DNA of 64,000 nt from Bog-756 sp038210245 (lineage in GTDB: Bacteria > Actinomycetota > Acidimicrobiia > Acidimicrobiales > RAAP-2): assembly GCA_038210245.1 (NCBI GenBank), contig JBBQWW010000002.1, positions 1 through 64,000 on the forward strand, read 5' to 3'. Of the stretch, positions 59,619-64,000 are shown in pieces (within the stretch, counting starts at the first letter, position 1; every line of letters begins with the position of its first letter). A program made the position numbers and the translations under genes. The notes beneath the pieces were generated by a model, which was not told the origin of the DNA, did no database searches, and worked only from the letters and a program-made list of their open reading frames with translations.

Positions 59619-60740
59619 GTGGCGCCGCAACGCGAATGGTTCGAGAAGGACTACTACAAGACGCTGGGCGTCTCCTCCACGGCCACGGCCAAGGAGATCA
59701 CCAGCGCCTACCGGAAGCTGGCCAAGAAGCACCATCCCGACACCAACCCGGGCGGGGAGGAGACCTTCAAGGAGATCTCCGCGGCCTATGACGTCCTGGG
59801 CGAGCCTGACCGGCGCAAGGAGTACGACGAGGTCCGCACCATGGGGCCGACCGCTGGGACCGGGGGGTTCCCCGGCGGGTTCGGGGGCCCGGGTGCGGGC
59901 GGGACCTACCGGGTCGAGGACATGGGCGACCTCGGGGACCTGTTCGGCGGCCTGTTCAACCGCGGTGGTCGGCGGGGCGGGGGTGCCACCGGTCCCCAGC
60001 GCGGCTCCGATGTCGAGACCGAGCTCCATCTGTCCTTCGAGGACGCTGTGGCCGGGGTCACCACCTCGGTCCACCTGACCACCGATGCCCGGTGCCACAC
60101 CTGCGCCGGGTCGGGATCGGCCCCCGGCACCCAGCCGGCCACCTGCCCCCGGTGCGGGGGGACCGGATCGCTGCAGGACAACCAGGGGCTGTTCTCCCTC
60201 AGTCAGATCTGCCCGCAGTGTGGTGGACGCGGCACCGTGGTCACCACGCCCTGCCCCACCTGCTCGGGCACCGGGGTGGAGCACCGCAACCGGTCGGTCA
60301 AGGTGCGGATCCCCGCCGGTGTGGAGGACGGGCAACGCATCCGGGTCAAGGGCCGGGGGGCGGCGGGCCGGGGCAACGCGCCCAGCGGCGACCTCTACGT
60401 GGTGGTGCGGGTGGACCGGCACGGCCTGTTCGGCCGTCGCGGCCGCAACCTGACCCTGTCGGTGCCGGTCTCCTATCCCGAGGCCACCCTGGGCACCACG
60501 CTGACCGTGCCCACCCTGACCGAACCGGTGACCCTGCGGGTGCCGGCGGGGACACCCTCGGGGCGTACCTTCCGGGTCAAGGGCCGGGGCGTCCCGGCGG
60601 GCAAGAAGACTGGCACCGGGGACCTACTGGTCACCGTGGAGGTGGTCATCCCCGAGGACCTGACTGACGAGCAGCGCGCCGCGGTGGAGGCCCTGGCCGC
60701 CGTGGTGGAGCCACCCGCACGCGACACGTTGGGAGTGTGA
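59619..60740 (+). CDS. dnaJ: Co-chaperone DnaJ
   Basis: This 373-residue type I DnaJ has the J-domain (HPD in KKHHPDTNPG), a Gly/Phe-rich linker, four CxxCxGxG-type zinc motifs (CHTCAGSG, CPRCGGTG, CPQCGGRG, CPTCSGTG), and the C-terminal substrate-binding domain. It delivers clients to DnaK and stimulates its ATPase. It starts at GTG 59619; the stop is 1 bp before hspR. Confidence 0.96.
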   Translation: MAPQREWFEKDYYKTLGVSSTATAKEITSAYRKLAKKHHPDTNPGGEETFKEISAAYDVLGEPDRRKEYDEVRTMGPTAGTGGFPGGFGGPGAGGTYRVEDMGDLGDLFGGLFNRGGRRGGGATGPQRGSDVETELHLSFEDAVAGVTTSVHLTTDARCHTCAGSGSAPGTQPATCPRCGGTGSLQDNQGLFSLSQICPQCGGRGTVVTTPCPTCSGTGVEHRNRSVKVRIPAGVEDGQRIRVKGRGAAGRGNAPSGDLYVVVRVDRHGLFGRRGRNLTLSVPVSYPEATLGTTLTVPTLTEPVTLRVPAGTPSGRTFRVKGRGVPAGKKTGTGDLLVTVEVVIPEDLTDEQRAAVEALAAVVEPPARDTLGV

Positions 60741-60741
60741 G

Positions 60742-61145
60742 ATGACCGACGACCGCCACACCCGAGCCGTCTACGTGATCTCGGTGGCCGCCGAGCTGAC
60801 CGGGGTGCACCCCCAGACGCTGCGGGTCTACGAGCGCAAGGGCCTGCTCGACCCGAGCCGGACCCAGGGTGGCAGCCGACGCTTCAGCGAGCAGGACCTG
60901 GACCGTCTCCGCCACATCCAGAGCCTGACCAACGCCGGCCTCAACCTCGAAGGAGTGAAGCGGGTCATGGAGCTGGAGGCCGAGGTGACCCGGCTGCGCC
61001 GGGAGGTCGAGGCCACCCGGGCCGAGGCCCGCGAGGCGGTGGCCGTGACCCACCGCCAGTACCGGCGGGACCTGGTGCCCCTCAGCCAGAAGCTCGTGCC
61101 CACCCGGCCGAGCCGCCATTCGAGTCACTTAGCCGGAGGTTCCCG

Positions 61146-61149
<4 letters not shown>
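60742..61149 (+). CDS. hspR: HspR, MerR-family heat-shock repressor
   Basis: This 135-residue protein has the MerR-type HTH ISVAAELTGVHPQTLRVYERKGLL and the wing GGSRRF, then the coiled-coil helix GVKRVMELEAEVTRLRREV. HspR binds HAIR sites to repress dnaK and clpB and is typical of actinobacteria. A degenerate HAIR is at 56860-56880. The stop overlaps the clpB ATG (ATGA), so the repressor and ClpB are translationally coupled. Confidence 0.94.
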
Positions 61150-63638
<2,489 letters not shown>

Positions 63639-63760
63639 GGCCATCTCCCCCGCCGCCGCCGGCGGAGGCCGACGGGGTGGACGCCGGCCGGCCGGCAGGT
63701 GATCATGGGTCCGGTACGCGGGCGAACGGTCCGCCCGTCGGCGAAAGGGACAGCGGTGCG

Positions 63761-64000
63761 ATGCTCGGGATCCCACCGGTGAGCTCTTCGGTGGCGGCGC
63801 TGGCCACGGTGACCGTCCGCATCACCTTCCAGAACTTCCTCTCCTTCGCCCTTGCCGTGGTCTTCGTGGTGGTGCTGGGTCTGGTCAGTGGGCGCCTGGT
63901 GGGCATCACGGTGGGCCGGTGGCGCTCCTTGGCCACCGCGCTGGCGGGCACCCTCATCGGAGCGGTGGGGGCCGAGGCGGTGATGAAGGGAAGCCATGAC
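63761..64000 (+). CDS. Hypothetical membrane protein, N-terminal part (runs off window)
   Basis: The frame from ATG 63761 is open to the window edge, giving 80 residues with two hydrophobic segments: FLSFALAVVFVVVLGLVSG (about residues 25-43) and a second stretch around LATALAGTLIGAVGAEAV. AbiB/UbiB-like kinases in actinobacteria can begin with membrane helices of this kind, but the fragment is too short to say. GGGA lies before the ATG. Confidence 0.5.
   Translation, partial: MLGIPPVSSSVAALATVTVRITFQNFLSFALAVVFVVVLGLVSGRLVGITVGRWRSLATALAGTLIGAVGAEAVMKGSHD

Overview
The window is uniformly GC-rich DNA, packed with genes on both strands. It carries several actinobacterial hallmarks: a dnaK-grpE-dnaJ-hspR-clpB operon with an HspR-type regulator, an Rpf-like transglycosylase, a mycofactocin-coupled SDR, luciferase-like (probably F420) oxidoreductases, a mycothiol-type maleylpyruvate isomerase relative, bifunctional dCTP deaminase, and an Amt-PII pair preceded by a GlnR-like box. 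The mix of catabolic CoA/amidohydrolase genes with these traits suggests an environmental actinobacterium, most likely of class Acidimicrobiia. That last step is an inference from gene style, not from a marker gene.

Layout. 1-6.9 kb: tail of a PaaX-like regulator, mycofactocin-type SDR, arylsulfatase, an unusual cytochrome P450, a small Cys-rich ORF, and a coupled pair of one degenerate and one intact SDR. 7.2-9.8 kb: first of three paralogous TetR-like regulators, then a membrane-anchored HtrA protease. 9.8-14.8 kb: acyl-CoA synthetase, DinB/MPI-like protein, and a three-gene operon (zinc dehydrogenase, VOC protein, luciferase-like oxidoreductase). 14.9-21 kb: small conserved protein, UDG-like protein, NTF2-like protein, a propeller-repeat/Rpf secreted protein, and TldD/TldE. 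21-28.5 kb: CutA, GH4 glycosidase, second luciferase-like and dehydrogenase pair, GNAT, class II aldolase, amidohydrolase, TMEM175 channel. 28.5-39 kb: HAD phosphatase, tandem paralogous unknown proteins, sulfotransferase, NTF2-like protein, second amidohydrolase, acyl-CoA ligase, SRPBCC protein, sterol-desaturase-like hydroxylase, and a thiolase-like/DUF35 pair. This reads as degradation of lipids, terpenoids or steroid-like compounds.

39-45.9 kb: phosphoribosyltransferase divergent from the second TetR-like paralog, SRPBCC protein, a polyprenyl/quinone-like cluster (UbiA-like membrane protein, UbiE-type methyltransferase, divergent geranylgeranyl-reductase-like flavoprotein), a SCO-type copper chaperone under a DtxR-like palindrome, and an aldo/keto reductase. 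45.9-47.3 kb: gene-poor, lower-GC stretch with a secreted ricin-type lectin and a tRNA-Gly(CCC). 47.4-53.6 kb: membrane protein divergent from the third TetR-like paralog, dcd, a large membrane Fe-S reductase behind a perfect palindrome, a cNMP-binding protein, and two membrane proteins. 53.7-64 kb: amt-glnB, gpmA, the chaperone operon, and the start of another membrane protein.

Most notable: three dispersed TetR-like paralogs, each preceded by the same paired TGCA(A) operator-like motif with 13-bp spacing. Many genes have a -10-like hexamer 5-7 nt before the start codon, which points to leaderless transcription. Several very short ORFs overlap, by 1 or 4 nt, the start codon of the next gene.
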